A stretch of 64,000 bases of DNA from an uncultured Bacteroides sp. GTDB taxonomy: Bacteria; Bacteroidota; Bacteroidia; Cytophagales; Cyclobacteriaceae. The stretch covers positions 1 to 64,000 of the forward strand of contig CABHOV010000010.1 in NCBI GenBank assembly GCA_902168185.1, read 5' to 3'. Position numbers and translations under genes: made by a program. The notes under the pieces were generated by a model. The model worked only from the letters and a program-made list of their open reading frames with translations. It was not told the origin of the DNA and made no database searches. Of the stretch, positions 28,258 through 37,951 are shown piece by piece. The first letter of the stretch is position 1, and each line of letters opens with the position of its first letter.

Positions 28258-29232
28258 ATGGGAAGATCAAACTTTGATCAGCTGCTTAAGCGTTACCTGA
28301 CCAATCAGGTTTCTGAATCTGAAAAAATAAAGATTGAGGCCTGGCTGGAAATTATGAAGACAGAGGACACGAAAAACCTTGAGCTTAGTAAAGAAGATGA
28401 GGAGAAGTTATTTGAGAGAATAATAAACGAAAAGGATAATCTTAAAGAGATAGAAGCATTGAGACCGTTTAAAGATGCGAGTAAAGCAATTTCCAGAGCA
28501 GGTTGGTTCCTGCGTATAGCTGCTTCTATAGCCGCGGTGGTACTTATTATATACTCCATACAAAACTTTCTAGGAGGAGACGAAGTACTCCGCTTTAGCT
28601 CAAATAACAACACCGAGAAAATTATTCTAAATGATGGGACAATAGTTTGGCTTCACAAGGATAGCAAGCTGGTATATATCAATAAATCCAAAGAGAGTAT
28701 CCGGTATGCCGAGCTAGAGGGAGAAGCGCTCTTTGAAGTTGCTAAAGATCCGGCTCATCCTTTTCTCATCAAATGCAATGGAGCAATCGTCAAAGTTTTA
28801 GGAACAAGCTTCAGTTTGAAATCCAGTGCCAAAGAGATCCTTCTTAGAGTCTTAACGGGCAGAGTCAATCTTTCTACTGAGGCGAATGTAAGGGGAGCGG
28901 CTATTGAACCCTATGAAAAGGCTATTGTAAACAGTAACGGCGCAATTGACAAACGGTTGATGCGACCTGAGGAAGTAAAGGATATTATCTATGGTACTGA
29001 GTATATGATGAGTTTTAATAATGTCTCACTACATGAAGTATTAAAGAGGCTTGAGAAGAAGTTTGATTTACGCTTTCAATTGGACAATGTATTGGCGGGA
29101 CGATGTCGTGTTACTGCTGACCTGACAGATGTATCACTCGATGAGTCTTTGGAAACGCTTCAGGAAATATTGAATATAAAATTCCAGGAGAAAAATAATT
29201 ATATCGGTGTAACCGGCACTGGATGTGATTAA
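28258..29232 (+). CDS. fecR: FecR-family anti-sigma factor
   Basis: This is a 324-residue inner-membrane protein. A cytoplasmic N-terminal ~80 residues (FDQLLKRYLTNQVSESEKIKIEAW) bind an ECF sigma factor in this family. A transmembrane helix follows at ~84-104 (FLRIAASIAAVVLIIYSI). The periplasmic FecR domain has the usual LNDGTIVWLHKDSKLVY and GEALFEVAKDPAHPF motifs. The C-terminal DUF4974 region (FNNVSLHEVLKRLEKKFD) resembles an STN domain. It sits just before a SusC-like receptor with an STN signalling domain, as in trans-envelope signalling pathways. Its partner sigma gene is not adjacent. Confidence 0.9.
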   Translation: MGRSNFDQLLKRYLTNQVSESEKIKIEAWLEIMKTEDTKNLELSKEDEEKLFERIINEKDNLKEIEALRPFKDASKAISRAGWFLRIAASIAAVVLIIYSIQNFLGGDEVLRFSSNNNTEKIILNDGTIVWLHKDSKLVYINKSKESIRYAELEGEALFEVAKDPAHPFLIKCNGAIVKVLGTSFSLKSSAKEILLRVLTGRVNLSTEANVRGAAIEPYEKAIVNSNGAIDKRLMRPEEVKDIIYGTEYMMSFNNVSLHEVLKRLEKKFDLRFQLDNVLAGRCRVTADLTDVSLDESLETLQEILNIKFQEKNNYIGVTGTGCD

Positions 29233-29316
29233 GACTTAGTAGAATCCTAAACTCATAACCTATATATGACCTATCAAAGAAGACATCCGCCCTGGTTTAA
29301 GGCTATAAATAGAAAA

Positions 29317-29390
29317 CAGGAGTGATTCGACCACTCCTGCTCATACTCTCTTCCCGTTATCCGACCCTGGCATGGGCCGGGGGTGAGAGT
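29317..29390 (+). promoter_or_regulatory. Two hairpins in the leader of the SusC-like gene
   Basis: The first hairpin is CAGGAGTG / CACTCCTG (29317-29324 with 29332-29339) with a 7-nt loop. The second has ACTCTC / GAGAGT arms (29345-29350 with 29385-29390) enclosing a GC-rich core (CCCTGGC and GGCCGGGGG). No T-run follows either, so they are not standard terminators. They lie between fecR and the receptor start and may control the step from regulator to high-level receptor expression. Confidence 0.45.
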
Positions 29391-29439
29391 GCTTTGCCTC
29401 AAGTCCGATTATAAACCCTATTACAAAACACTTAAAGTT

Positions 29440-32400
29440 ATGAAGATTTTCTGCGTAGAAAAACTCTTTTGGCTAATGAGAACGTGTGCTATACAGTGGA
29501 TGATTGCATTAATAATTTGTGGCGTTTGCATGGCCTTTGAAAACAAGTCTCAAATTCTCGAAAAGAAACTCTCCATTGAAATCATCAATGTAGCCTTTCC
29601 AGAAGCCCTTAATAAAATATCTAATCTGGCCGCTATAAAATTCGCTTATAGCTCGGATCAAATTCCCGTTTCCGATTTGGTCACCATAAACGCTACAGAC
29701 AAGTCATTGAAAGAAATTCTTGATGCGTTGCTACTTCCCCGAAATATAGAGTACAAACTGAGGGAGCAGGCCAAGACTATATTTTTAAAGAAATCAGAGA
29801 CCAGCAGAAATCATAAAACGGATGATCATGGGCCTTCACATCTTCATGGGCGTATAATCACCGGTAGAATTTTCGATCTAAATAAAATACCGATGGCAGG
29901 GGTAAATATACTGGTTAAAGGAACAACGAATGGAACGACATCCGATAACGATGGTCGTTACTCGCTTACTGTAGAGGAACAAGACGTTTTGGTGTTTTCA
30001 TTTATAGGTTACAATACTGAAGAAGTTCGCGTGGGAAATCAGACAACAATGGATATTCTATTGATTGAAGACATCAGGAGTCTGAGTGAGGTTGTCGTCA
30101 ATGCTGGATACTGGGAAGTAAAGAATAGTGAAAAGACCGGTAACATTTCCAAGGTTTCTTCTGAGGAGATTAACAAGCAGCCTGTGTCCAATCCGTTGCA
30201 AGCATTTCAGGGAAGAATGCCGGGTGTTGTCGTAACACAGGAATCAGGTTTACCTGGAGGCGAATTTACGGTTCGCATTCGCGGACAGAATAGCCTGCGC
30301 AGTGATGGTAATGAACCACTATATATAGTGGACGGTGTTCCTTATAGCGGCACATCTTTTTCCGGTTCTGCTAGCAGCGAGATACTGCCAAATGGCAACC
30401 CATTCAATGCATTAAATCCGGATGATATTGCAAGTATAGAAGTGCTCAAGGATGCAGACGCAACGGCCATTTACGGATCACGTGGATCAAATGGTGTAGT
30501 ACTCATTACTACAAAGAAAGGAAAGGAGGGTAAATCCCATGTAGATATAGGTATATATTCAGGGTTCAGCAAGGTAGGCCATTTTTTAAACCTACTATCA
30601 ACACCACAATACCTTGAAATGCGCAAGGAGGCGCTCCGAAATGATGGCATGGAACCAGGCTTCTTCGATGCTGACCTGACGCAATGGGATTCTACACGCT
30701 ATACCGATTGGCAAAAGGAATTGATAGGAGGGACCGCGCGTATCACCAACGCAAAGGCATCCATATCGGGAGGCACAAAGGACACGCAATTTTTAATCGG
30801 TGCAGGATATTTGAAACAGACTACTGTGTTTCCTGGCGAATACAGTGATCAAAAAATCTCAGGACATGTAAACATAAACCATAATCCATCTTCGGGGAGA
30901 TTTGGTCTTTCGTTTTCGACATCCTATGTATTTGACAACAACAATCTTTTGCGGAATGATTTGACCCGGTATATAACGCTGCCTCCCAATACGCCAGATC
31001 CTTATGATGAATCTGGAAACCTGAACTGGGAAAATTCGACATGGCAAAATCCCTATGCTTTTTTAAAAAGACCTTATGAAGGGAAAACGAGTAACCTGAT
31101 CTCTTCTTTGACGCTGAAATATACTCTGCTAAAGGGCTTGATCCTGAAGACTAGCTTGGGATATAGTGATACACGTGTCAATGAATTTTCTTCCTTTCCA
31201 ACGGACTCCTATGATCCAGGCGATGGCGTTACAACGGGTACTTCGGTATTTAGTAATAATAATATCAGAACATGGAACATTGAACCGCAGGCGGAGTATC
31301 AAGTCGCTGTAAGCAAAGGTGTGTTGAATATACTCGTAGGCACCACCTTTCTGGAGAATGTAAGAAGGGGAGAAGATATAGAAGCCTCTGGCTTCACCAA
31401 CAACGCAACGTTGCAAAATCTTATGTCCGCCTCTCGGTTGCGGGTTAGTAATGCAAGAGATATAGACTACCGGTATACCGCGTTGTTTGGAAGAGTAAAT
31501 TTCAACTGGGACAAAAAGTACCTGATAAACCTTACGGCACGGCGTGATGGGTCGAGCAGATTTGGACCTGAAAACCGGTTTGCCAATTTCGGAGCAGTAG
31601 GTGCCGCTTGGATTTTTACAAATGAAAACTGGCTCATGGACAACACTGTTCTAAGTTTTGGAAAATTTAGAACCAGCTATGGTATAACCGGTAGTGACCA
31701 GATTGGCGACTACCAATATCTTGACACATATAGCGCTACTTCTCAAACCTATCAGGGCACGGTTGGCCTCATACCATCCAGGTTAGCCAATGCCTCCTAT
31801 TCATGGGAGACCAATAAAAAATTTGAAGCAGGCCTGGAAGTTGGATTCCTTAAAAATCAAATCCAGCTGTCAGCCAGTTGGTTCAGAAACCGGTCGTCCG
31901 ATCAACTTGTGGGACTTTCTCTGCCGGCTATAACAGGCTTCACTTCCATTCAATCAAACTTCCCTGCGACAGTTCAAAACCAGGGGTTGGAATTTGAGTG
32001 GCAATCCGTGAACATCACCAATCAGGACTTCTCATGGACGACCACTGCCAACTTTACTATACCTAGAAACAAACTCATCGACTATCCTAACCTGGAAGCT
32101 TCCTCTTATGCCAATACTTATGAAGTAGGAAAGTCACTATATATTAAGAAGATGTATCACTATACAGGAGTTGATTCGCAGACGGGACTCATTACATTCG
32201 AAGACAAAAACAATAATGGGAGCAGCACGGATTACCCCTCCGACCTGCAAGCACTAAAAGAAATTACTCAGCAGTATTATGGCGGGCTCCAGAATGCAAT
32301 TTCATTTAAGGGGCTTCAGCTAAGCTTCCTAATACAGTTTGTTAAGCAAACTGGCTTTTCCTATATAAACAGTTCCGCGTTTGTTGCACCCGGTCGTCAG

Positions 32401-32757
32401 GGCAACCAATTGACAGACGTTATGGATCGGTGGCAACAGCCTGGAGATATATCGGATCACCAACGCTTCACCAGTTTCTATGGATCAGAGGCAGCAGGCC
32501 TTTATTCAACCAGTACATATGCTGGGGATAACTCTGTAACGGATGCCTCCTTCGTGCGCTTGCAAAATGTTTACCTCGCATGGGACTTGCCACAGCCACT
32601 TCTCAACCGCCTTCACTTGAAGAGTGCAAGGTTATATACTCAAGGACAGAACCTCCTGACGTTTACAAAGTACAAAGGCCTAAGCCCGGAAACACAAAGT
32701 CAATCGGTGCTTCCTCCCTTAAGGACGATAACGATCGGTTTTCAGGTATCTATATAA
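29440..32757 (+). CDS. SusC/RagA-family TonB-dependent outer membrane receptor
   Basis: This is a 1105-residue receptor from ATG 29440. The longer frame to 29383 needs GTG inside a hairpin and is rejected. After the signal segment (WMIALIICGVCMAF) comes an STN signalling domain (INVAFPEALNKISNLAAIKFAYSS), a carboxypeptidase-D-like regulatory domain (GRIFDLNKIPMAGVNILVKG), the plug (NPLQAFQGRMPGVVVTQ, ATAIYGSRGSNGVVLITTKKG) and a 22-strand-type barrel ending in RTITIGFQVSI. It imports a nutrient, commonly a glycan or peptide, across the outer membrane with the SusD-like lipoprotein. The substrate is not evident: no hydrolase is encoded nearby. STN plus FecR implies substrate-responsive control. 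Confidence 0.93.
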   Translation: MKIFCVEKLFWLMRTCAIQWMIALIICGVCMAFENKSQILEKKLSIEIINVAFPEALNKISNLAAIKFAYSSDQIPVSDLVTINATDKSLKEILDALLLPRNIEYKLREQAKTIFLKKSETSRNHKTDDHGPSHLHGRIITGRIFDLNKIPMAGVNILVKGTTNGTTSDNDGRYSLTVEEQDVLVFSFIGYNTEEVRVGNQTTMDILLIEDIRSLSEVVVNAGYWEVKNSEKTGNISKVSSEEINKQPVSNPLQAFQGRMPGVVVTQESGLPGGEFTVRIRGQNSLRSDGNEPLYIVDGVPYSGTSFSGSASSEILPNGNPFNALNPDDIASIEVLKDADATAIYGSRGSNGVVLITTKKGKEGKSHVDIGIYSGFSKVGHFLNLLSTPQYLEMRKEALRNDGMEPGFFDADLTQWDSTRYTDWQKELIGGTARITNAKASISGGTKDTQFLIGAGYLKQTTVFPGEYSDQKISGHVNINHNPSSGRFGLSFSTSYVFDNNNLLRNDLTRYITLPPNTPDPYDESGNLNWENSTWQNPYAFLKRPYEGKTSNLISSLTLKYTLLKGLILKTSLGYSDTRVNEFSSFPTDSYDPGDGVTTGTSVFSNNNIRTWNIEPQAEYQVAVSKGVLNILVGTTFLENVRRGEDIEASGFTNNATLQNLMSASRLRVSNARDIDYRYTALFGRVNFNWDKKYLINLTARRDGSSRFGPENRFANFGAVGAAWIFTNENWLMDNTVLSFGKFRTSYGITGSDQIGDYQYLDTYSATSQTYQGTVGLIPSRLANASYSWETNKKFEAGLEVGFLKNQIQLSASWFRNRSSDQLVGLSLPAITGFTSIQSNFPATVQNQGLEFEWQSVNITNQDFSWTTTANFTIPRNKLIDYPNLEASSYANTYEVGKSLYIKKMYHYTGVDSQTGLITFEDKNNNGSSTDYPSDLQALKEITQQYYGGLQNAISFKGLQLSFLIQFVKQTGFSYINSSAFVAPGRQGNQLTDVMDRWQQPGDISDHQRFTSFYGSEAAGLYSTSTYAGDNSVTDASFVRLQNVYLAWDLPQPLLNRLHLKSARLYTQGQNLLTFTKYKGLSPETQSQSVLPPLRTITIGFQVSI

Positions 32758-34170
32758 ATGAATAGTCTTATGAAAGAAATCTATAGATCAACGAAGATAT
32801 TTTGCGTAATAGGATGCGCCATGCTGTTGTCATCCGCATGTTCTGATTTTCTTGATGTTGGCGTGCCTTCCACACAGGTGAGCAGTAGTACTGTTTTCCA
32901 AGATGACGCTACTGCAAACTCGGCAATGATTGGTATATATAGCGAGATGACATCCTCGTCAGGGTTTGCCAGTGGGGGATTGTCAAGTATCACATTATTA
33001 TCTGGAAAATCAGGAGATGATTTTATCAACTATTCTCAGAATGAGTCGGCTGAATTTGCTGCCAATGAACTTAGTGAGAACAATAGCTACGTACACAGCT
33101 ATATCTGGCAGGAAGGGTATACCTATATATATGATGCCAATCAAGTTCTTGAAGGGCTTAATGGGTCGAGCACGATTTCACCCTCTATAAAACAGCAATT
33201 AACGGGCGAAGCTATGTTCGTGAGAGCCTTCTGCTACTTCTACCTGGTTAATCTTTTTGGCAAGGTGCCACTGGTAACAACAACAGATTATCAGGTTAAC
33301 AGTGAAGCCCCCAGAGCGTCCAGTGAAGAGGTGTACGAGCAAATCATTGGCGATCTGGGGAATGCAAAATCTCTACTGGCTGATAATTATGCTGCTTCGG
33401 ATGGACAAAAAACAAGACCGAACCGATTAGCAGCAATGGCTTTACTCGCTCGGGTATATCTTTATAGTAAGAATTATGCTGCGGCCGAAGAAGAGTCTAC
33501 GCAGTTGATTGAATCTGATCTCGCCTTGGAAGATAATGTTGACAATGTATTCCTAAAGAATAGTTCAGAAGCAGTCTGGCAACTTATACCACCAACGGGT
33601 TCAAACAATACAAAGGAGGGATCTATATATATCCTCACATCGACTCCCACCGAAATCTCATTGTCAGATAATTTAATGAACGATTTTGAAGAAGGGGATT
33701 TGCGAAAGTCTCATTGGACCGGGCAAATTGAAGTAGAAGGGAGTATGTTCTTTTACCCCTTCAAGTACAGAGTAAAATCAGGCGCAACCCTAACGGAGTA
33801 TTCCATGGTGCTTCGCTTGGCAGAGCAATATCTGATAAGAGCAGAAGCCAGGGCACAGCAAGGTAAATTAGCTGAGGCTATACAAGATGTAGATGCCATA
33901 CGCTACCGGGCAGGATTACTGCTCTATCAGAATATAAATCCGCAGATTAGTCAAACGGATTTGCTGATGGCTATCGAGCATGAGCGGCGTATTGAGCTCT
34001 TTGGCGAATGGGGTCATCGATGGCTTGACTTAAAAAGAACAGGACGGGCAGATGAAGTCCTGCGAAATAAACCTCTCTCATCCTGGGAACAAACTGACGA
34101 TCTATACCCAGTTCCTTTATCAGAGATTCAAAATAATGCCAATCTGTTGCCTCAGAATCCAGGCTACTAA
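32758..34170 (+). CDS. SusD/RagB-family nutrient-binding lipoprotein
   Basis: This is a 470-residue surface lipoprotein with lipobox LLSSAC near residue 28. It begins at the base after the SusC stop codon; ATG 32770 is an alternative start. The TPR-like SusD fold is indicated by GEAMFVRAFCYFYLVNLFGKVPLV, LAAMALLARVYLYSKNYAAAE and the C-terminal RADEVLRNKPLSSWEQTDDLYPVP and LPQNPGY, the standard family ending. It captures substrate and hands it to the SusC-like barrel as a lid. The protein is somewhat shorter than many SusD proteins, and the ligand is unknown. Confidence 0.93.
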   Translation: MNSLMKEIYRSTKIFCVIGCAMLLSSACSDFLDVGVPSTQVSSSTVFQDDATANSAMIGIYSEMTSSSGFASGGLSSITLLSGKSGDDFINYSQNESAEFAANELSENNSYVHSYIWQEGYTYIYDANQVLEGLNGSSTISPSIKQQLTGEAMFVRAFCYFYLVNLFGKVPLVTTTDYQVNSEAPRASSEEVYEQIIGDLGNAKSLLADNYAASDGQKTRPNRLAAMALLARVYLYSKNYAAAEEESTQLIESDLALEDNVDNVFLKNSSEAVWQLIPPTGSNNTKEGSIYILTSTPTEISLSDNLMNDFEEGDLRKSHWTGQIEVEGSMFFYPFKYRVKSGATLTEYSMVLRLAEQYLIRAEARAQQGKLAEAIQDVDAIRYRAGLLLYQNINPQISQTDLLMAIEHERRIELFGEWGHRWLDLKRTGRADEVLRNKPLSSWEQTDDLYPVPLSEIQNNANLLPQNPGY

Positions 34171-34242
34171 TTCACAACTAAATATTTGCTTTTAACAAAA
34201 TGCGGCTCATAAGACATGAGCTACTATAAATCTATTATCTAT

Positions 34243-35574
34243 ATGAAACGTATATTTTTTATACTTACTTTTTTATCGGTGATTTTAACCCCGGGATATA
34301 GCCAAAATTCTAAAAAGTCAAGGTTTAAAATTGGTGAGGCCTTACCTGAAATTACATTAAAGAATCTCATCAACTATCCAAAGAGCGCTGAACAACTCTC
34401 TTCATTTCAGGGGAAAACCGTAGTGCTATATTTCTGGAACGAAGGCTGCTCTTCAAGTATTCAGGAGTGGCCAAGGCTTATTAAACTTCAAAATGAATAC
34501 ACCCGCTATATTCAGATTGTCCTGGTGAATGAATCGCAGAATGAAAAAAATGTAAAACGAATTCTCAATGACCAGAAACGAATTGCTCATGTGAACATGA
34601 CGCTTCCTATAGTATGCCTGGATGCAGATCTTAATAATTTGTTTCCCCGGAATTCTGTTCCTCACCTGGTTTGGATCGACCCTGCCGGAAACTTAATGGC
34701 AGTGACAGCCTCTGATCAACTCAATAATAAAAATATAAAGGCGCTTTCAATAGGAGAGAGGCTAAGTTTAAAACAGAAGGATGGTGTGCGGTATAAGGTA
34801 GATTACTCCAAACCCCTATATATAGGTTCAAATGGCGGAAACGGAGAACATGTGTTGTGGCAATCTGTGGTCTCGGGTTACTACCCTGGTATATATGCGA
34901 CGTTGGCTATAGATAGTTGTTCCGGAACGATGACCAATACAACGCTGGTAACCATGTTCCGGTTTTTGTTTAAAGGAGAAACCAATCGGTTCGGGGCATT
35001 GAATCTTTTTCCTGCCAGCCGGATAGAATTGAAGGTGGGTGATACATCCGCTTATTCTTTTAAAATAAATGGTGAATACAGGGATGATAATTTTTTCTCA
35101 TATCAGCTTTATTCGCGAAAAACGCTAAGCCGGGAAACTATGCGATCGATTATGCTCAACGATGTAAAGCGTTATTTTGGCTTGGATTGCTACTGGTCTA
35201 AATCAAGGAAGATGTGTTTGGTTTTAACGGCAAAAGATACTACTCAATTAGGTCACGGTATAGGTGAACCTATGGCCGCGATCCGCGCAACGGGCATGGA
35301 ATTAAATAATGTTACTATTTCAGAAGTACTCGAAAATTTAATGGCACTAACAGACTATAACCATTCGCGATATCCGTTGATTGATGAAACGGGCTTCAAC
35401 GGAAAAATAGGGAGCATTAAGTTTGAAGCAAACATTATGGACTATCATGACCTGAACAGGGCCCTTCGTGAGTTTGGCCTTGAACTGACTCTACGGCCAC
35501 GCGAGGTCAATACGCTGGTGGTATATGAAACCAACTACTTCAAGCCCGAGGGGAAGATTGATATAGCCAATTAA
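34243..35574 (+). CDS. TlpA/AhpC-like thioredoxin-fold protein with DUF3738 tail
   Basis: This is a 443-residue exported protein from ATG 34243 (signal IFFILTFLSVILTPGYSQ). The N-terminal thioredoxin fold (GEALPEITLKNL, then VVLYFWNEGCSSSIQEWP) keeps one active-site Cys but lacks the second of the CxxC pair, so classical disulfide exchange is unlikely. From about residue 250 on, the sequence (FGLDCYWSKSRKMCLVLTA, NVTISEVLENLMALTDY, LNRALREFGLELTLRPREVNTLVV) matches the soil-associated DUF3738/TIGR03435 region. It follows SusD by 72 bp and probably belongs to the same operon. A periplasmic thiol or binding role is inferred. Confidence 0.75.
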   Translation: MKRIFFILTFLSVILTPGYSQNSKKSRFKIGEALPEITLKNLINYPKSAEQLSSFQGKTVVLYFWNEGCSSSIQEWPRLIKLQNEYTRYIQIVLVNESQNEKNVKRILNDQKRIAHVNMTLPIVCLDADLNNLFPRNSVPHLVWIDPAGNLMAVTASDQLNNKNIKALSIGERLSLKQKDGVRYKVDYSKPLYIGSNGGNGEHVLWQSVVSGYYPGIYATLAIDSCSGTMTNTTLVTMFRFLFKGETNRFGALNLFPASRIELKVGDTSAYSFKINGEYRDDNFFSYQLYSRKTLSRETMRSIMLNDVKRYFGLDCYWSKSRKMCLVLTAKDTTQLGHGIGEPMAAIRATGMELNNVTISEVLENLMALTDYNHSRYPLIDETGFNGKIGSIKFEANIMDYHDLNRALREFGLELTLRPREVNTLVVYETNYFKPEGKIDIAN

Positions 35575-35582
35575 GGAGAATT

Positions 35583-36659
35583 TTATTGCTGGATGAAAGC
35601 CTGTGGAGAGATTTGATACACAAACAGATATTGTTCGTATAGCACTACCAGAGTCTGACCAAATACAGCAAAAGATGACAGGTGTTTTCCCCTTTCGAAA
35701 GGAAGGTAGAAACTAAACCAATACTCGTGTGTTGGTAAATGGTATACGTCTATAACTTCATAAAAATCTTGATCGTTCGCCGGCTGGTTATCGGCCAACA
35801 ATCCCGATTGGATATATAGCCAGTCACCACTTACGCTGCTTCTTTTGTTGACAACAACAGGAGGAACAGCAAGGGTTTTAGAATTTTGTGAATTAATACT
35901 GGCGATCTTGATTTTAGCCTTGGAGGTAGTATCAATTGTTCTGTGTCGTGATATATGTGTGAGATCATTATTTGATTCGATGTATTGGTTTCGGTAAAAG
36001 TAAACATAGATGATGCGCTGCATTGATTTTGAGTAATGGAGCATTCCATCGGTACAGAATATGCCATCCAGTTGTCGTTCCAATAGTGTAGTGTCTATGA
36101 CTATACTTTTGGGATTAGTGGATTGCCGGATGATAATATCCCGATGAGTCTTAGCGCTTTCCGATTTTAGTATGAATTTACTTTTTCCAATAGGCAAAGC
36201 ATCTTTAAAGTATATCGGCATTTCTGACACTTTTCTTGGACGTGTAGGTATGTGATGGCCCTCGTAAATGAAGGGAACTAATCCATTGAATACAAAATAT
36301 GCATTGCTATCTACGGCGATGCGTATTCTTCCTGAGGATAAGTTCTCTGCCGAGGCCAGACTAATTCTTTCTACGCTTGAGTCTCGTAAATCCAATGTGA
36401 CCGTCATCAAGGATAAGGGTGCCGTATAGTTTCCGAGGTATATTCCCTGATTGGCAAGACCAGCGATATAGAAAGAATTGTATTTGAGGTCTATTGATTT
36501 TAAAGAGTGCAAAGGAGAGGGGACGAAATTTCTTCTGAAGCCGCCTCCAATATATCCCCGATTCCAAATGCTTACAAATTGTAAGCCGATGACGAGTGCT
36601 ACGCTTGCTGCTGCAAGAAGTATTATCTTCAATATCGTTAACACAGGGAGATTCATCAT
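35583..36659 (-). CDS. Membrane-anchored protein of the kinase/MauE operon
   Basis: This is a 358-residue protein from the ATG pair at 36659/36656 with one N-terminal transmembrane helix (VLTILKIILLAAASVALVIGL), so the bulk is periplasmic. The body has repeated beta-strand pairs, each roughly a strand, turn and aromatic-rich strand (NSFYIAGLANQGIYLGNY, RQLDGIFCTDGMLHYSKS, QTLVVLYEQYLFVYQI), which reads like a beta-propeller. I do not recognise the family. It is the last gene of a reverse-strand operon, 49 bp after the small peptide gene, and converges on the TlpA-like gene. Confidence 0.65.
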   Translation of the reverse strand: MMNLPVLTILKIILLAAASVALVIGLQFVSIWNRGYIGGGFRRNFVPSPLHSLKSIDLKYNSFYIAGLANQGIYLGNYTAPLSLMTVTLDLRDSSVERISLASAENLSSGRIRIAVDSNAYFVFNGLVPFIYEGHHIPTRPRKVSEMPIYFKDALPIGKSKFILKSESAKTHRDIIIRQSTNPKSIVIDTTLLERQLDGIFCTDGMLHYSKSMQRIIYVYFYRNQYIESNNDLTHISRHRTIDTTSKAKIKIASINSQNSKTLAVPPVVVNKRSSVSGDWLYIQSGLLADNQPANDQDFYEVIDVYHLPTHEYWFSFYLPFERGKHLSSFAVFGQTLVVLYEQYLFVYQISPQAFIQQ

Positions 36660-36708
36660 AGAGTAAAAGAAGGGGCTGGCAATACGCCAACCCCCGCTCA
36701 AGTTTAGG

Positions 36709-36960
36709 TTATGGTCTCATTAAGGGTTGGCTTGGCGCAGAGATTTTATAGGCTGCGTTACTGCCGGAGGCGATGAGTGTACACTGCGATCCGCTGGATC
36801 GATCATTGTCACACACATTTTGTTCAACTGTTGAAAATACAGTTGATCCGTTTTGCTTGACACCATGGTTGGTGATGTCGGTAACTGTTTTTGAAACAAC
36901 AGCACCGGCAAATCCAATAACAAGTGCCACGATGCTCAGAAAAATTCTAATAGTTTTCAT
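36709..36960 (-). CDS. Small secreted DUF6520-like peptide
   Basis: This is an 83-residue protein from ATG 36960 with a signal peptide (IRIFLSIVALVIGFAGAVVS). The mature ~60 residues are rich in Ser, Thr and Asn and hold two Cys (VEQNVCDND, SGSQCTLIASG). This layout fits the DUF6520 family of short Bacteroidota exported peptides as I remember it. Such peptides often lie beside MauE/DoxX-like genes, as here. The two Cys probably pair or are modified. It may be the substrate of the neighbouring kinase-like enzyme, which is inference. Confidence 0.6.
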   Translation of the reverse strand: MKTIRIFLSIVALVIGFAGAVVSKTVTDITNHGVKQNGSTVFSTVEQNVCDNDRSSGSQCTLIASGSNAAYKISAPSQPLMRP

Positions 36961-37042
36961 AAAACTTAACATTTTGGTTTAATCGACATGCCTACTCTGT
37001 TTCAGGTTTTCGGCTTTCTCCTGCTTTACATGTAAAAGTCTT

Positions 37043-37951
37043 TCATGGAGACTCCGTGCCAACACTATTGGACTGGGTCTTATATTGGTTTAATCCATCC
37101 ACAATTATATTTAAGCCTGGCCTTTTAAGAGGGTAGGGGTCAAGACAGCGGATAATCAAATCCAGCATGTCCGGATATACTATATTTACAGCAAGAGCCT
37201 TTGCTACTTTTTTAAGATTGAGAAGATCAAGCGTCCTTGGGTGTGTATGTGTTAGTACATTAATAGCTAAGCATCCAATGGAGTATATATCGTCATAGAT
37301 AGTGGGACTTTCATTTCTGATTTGCTGAGGCGAGGAGTATCCTTTTGTCCACCCAGGAAAAAAAGCAGATGATTGAACGGAGTCTGATTGCCGTGCAGTT
37401 AGTTCCATATCTAATAAAAACAGGCTTCCGGTCTTTGCCAACATGAAATTAGAACCAGATATATCTCTATGTATATAACCTAAGCGGTGTACCTTCTGGA
37501 TAATTTCAATCACCTGCAAGAGAAGATCTATCAATTTTTGCTTGTTAGAGAGTGCAAGCGATTTGAATGAAAAGCCACCGTACAGTTTGTCTATGACTTC
37601 CTGAAGACTGGTTCCACTTACATATTCCAAAACAAGATATACCTTGTCCTCTATTTCAAAAAAATCGATAGATTTGGCAATAGGTAGTGTAGTGAGAAAT
37701 TTCTGATGTAGGGTATATTCCCAGGTCAACCGCTTGTAGCGATCTATTTCCGGATTTGTTTTTAATGCAAGAGTAGACTCTTTTAGTATACACCTTTTAA
37801 ACCAGAGATGTTTAAAGTAAATGGCAAGCAAGACTCTGTCTTGGGGAGTTGCTTTAAGAACAGCGATAACCCGATAGTTTCTGATAAACTTATTGGTCGT
37901 AGTAAATATAGGTAAAGGAACGTTTAATATAGGCTGCATATCTGTTCTCAT
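37043..37951 (-). CDS. Atypical protein kinase (Ser/Thr kinase fold)
   Basis: This is a 302-residue soluble protein. Kinase landmarks are an ATP-anchoring Lys about residue 57 (ILKEST), hinge text VYLVLEYVSGTSL, the catalytic loop HRDISGSN at 161-168 (Asp163, Asn168) and the metal site LLDMEL at 181, where DFG is replaced by DME. The activation segment GYSSPQQ stands for APE. A D-x-E metal motif is seen in LanKC-type lanthipeptide kinases and other atypical kinases. The glycine loop is poorly conserved. Its ATG overlaps the MauE-like stop by 4 bp, so the two are co-translated. Confidence 0.78.
   Translation of the reverse strand: MRTDMQPILNVPLPIFTTTNKFIRNYRVIAVLKATPQDRVLLAIYFKHLWFKRCILKESTLALKTNPEIDRYKRLTWEYTLHQKFLTTLPIAKSIDFFEIEDKVYLVLEYVSGTSLQEVIDKLYGGFSFKSLALSNKQKLIDLLLQVIEIIQKVHRLGYIHRDISGSNFMLAKTGSLFLLDMELTARQSDSVQSSAFFPGWTKGYSSPQQIRNESPTIYDDIYSIGCLAINVLTHTHPRTLDLLNLKKVAKALAVNIVYPDMLDLIIRCLDPYPLKRPGLNIIVDGLNQYKTQSNSVGTESP

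Noticed and set aside
29383-29439. Longer start for the SusC-like receptor
   Set aside because: The GTG lies inside a hairpin, and the ATG at 29440 gives the expected signal peptide layout.
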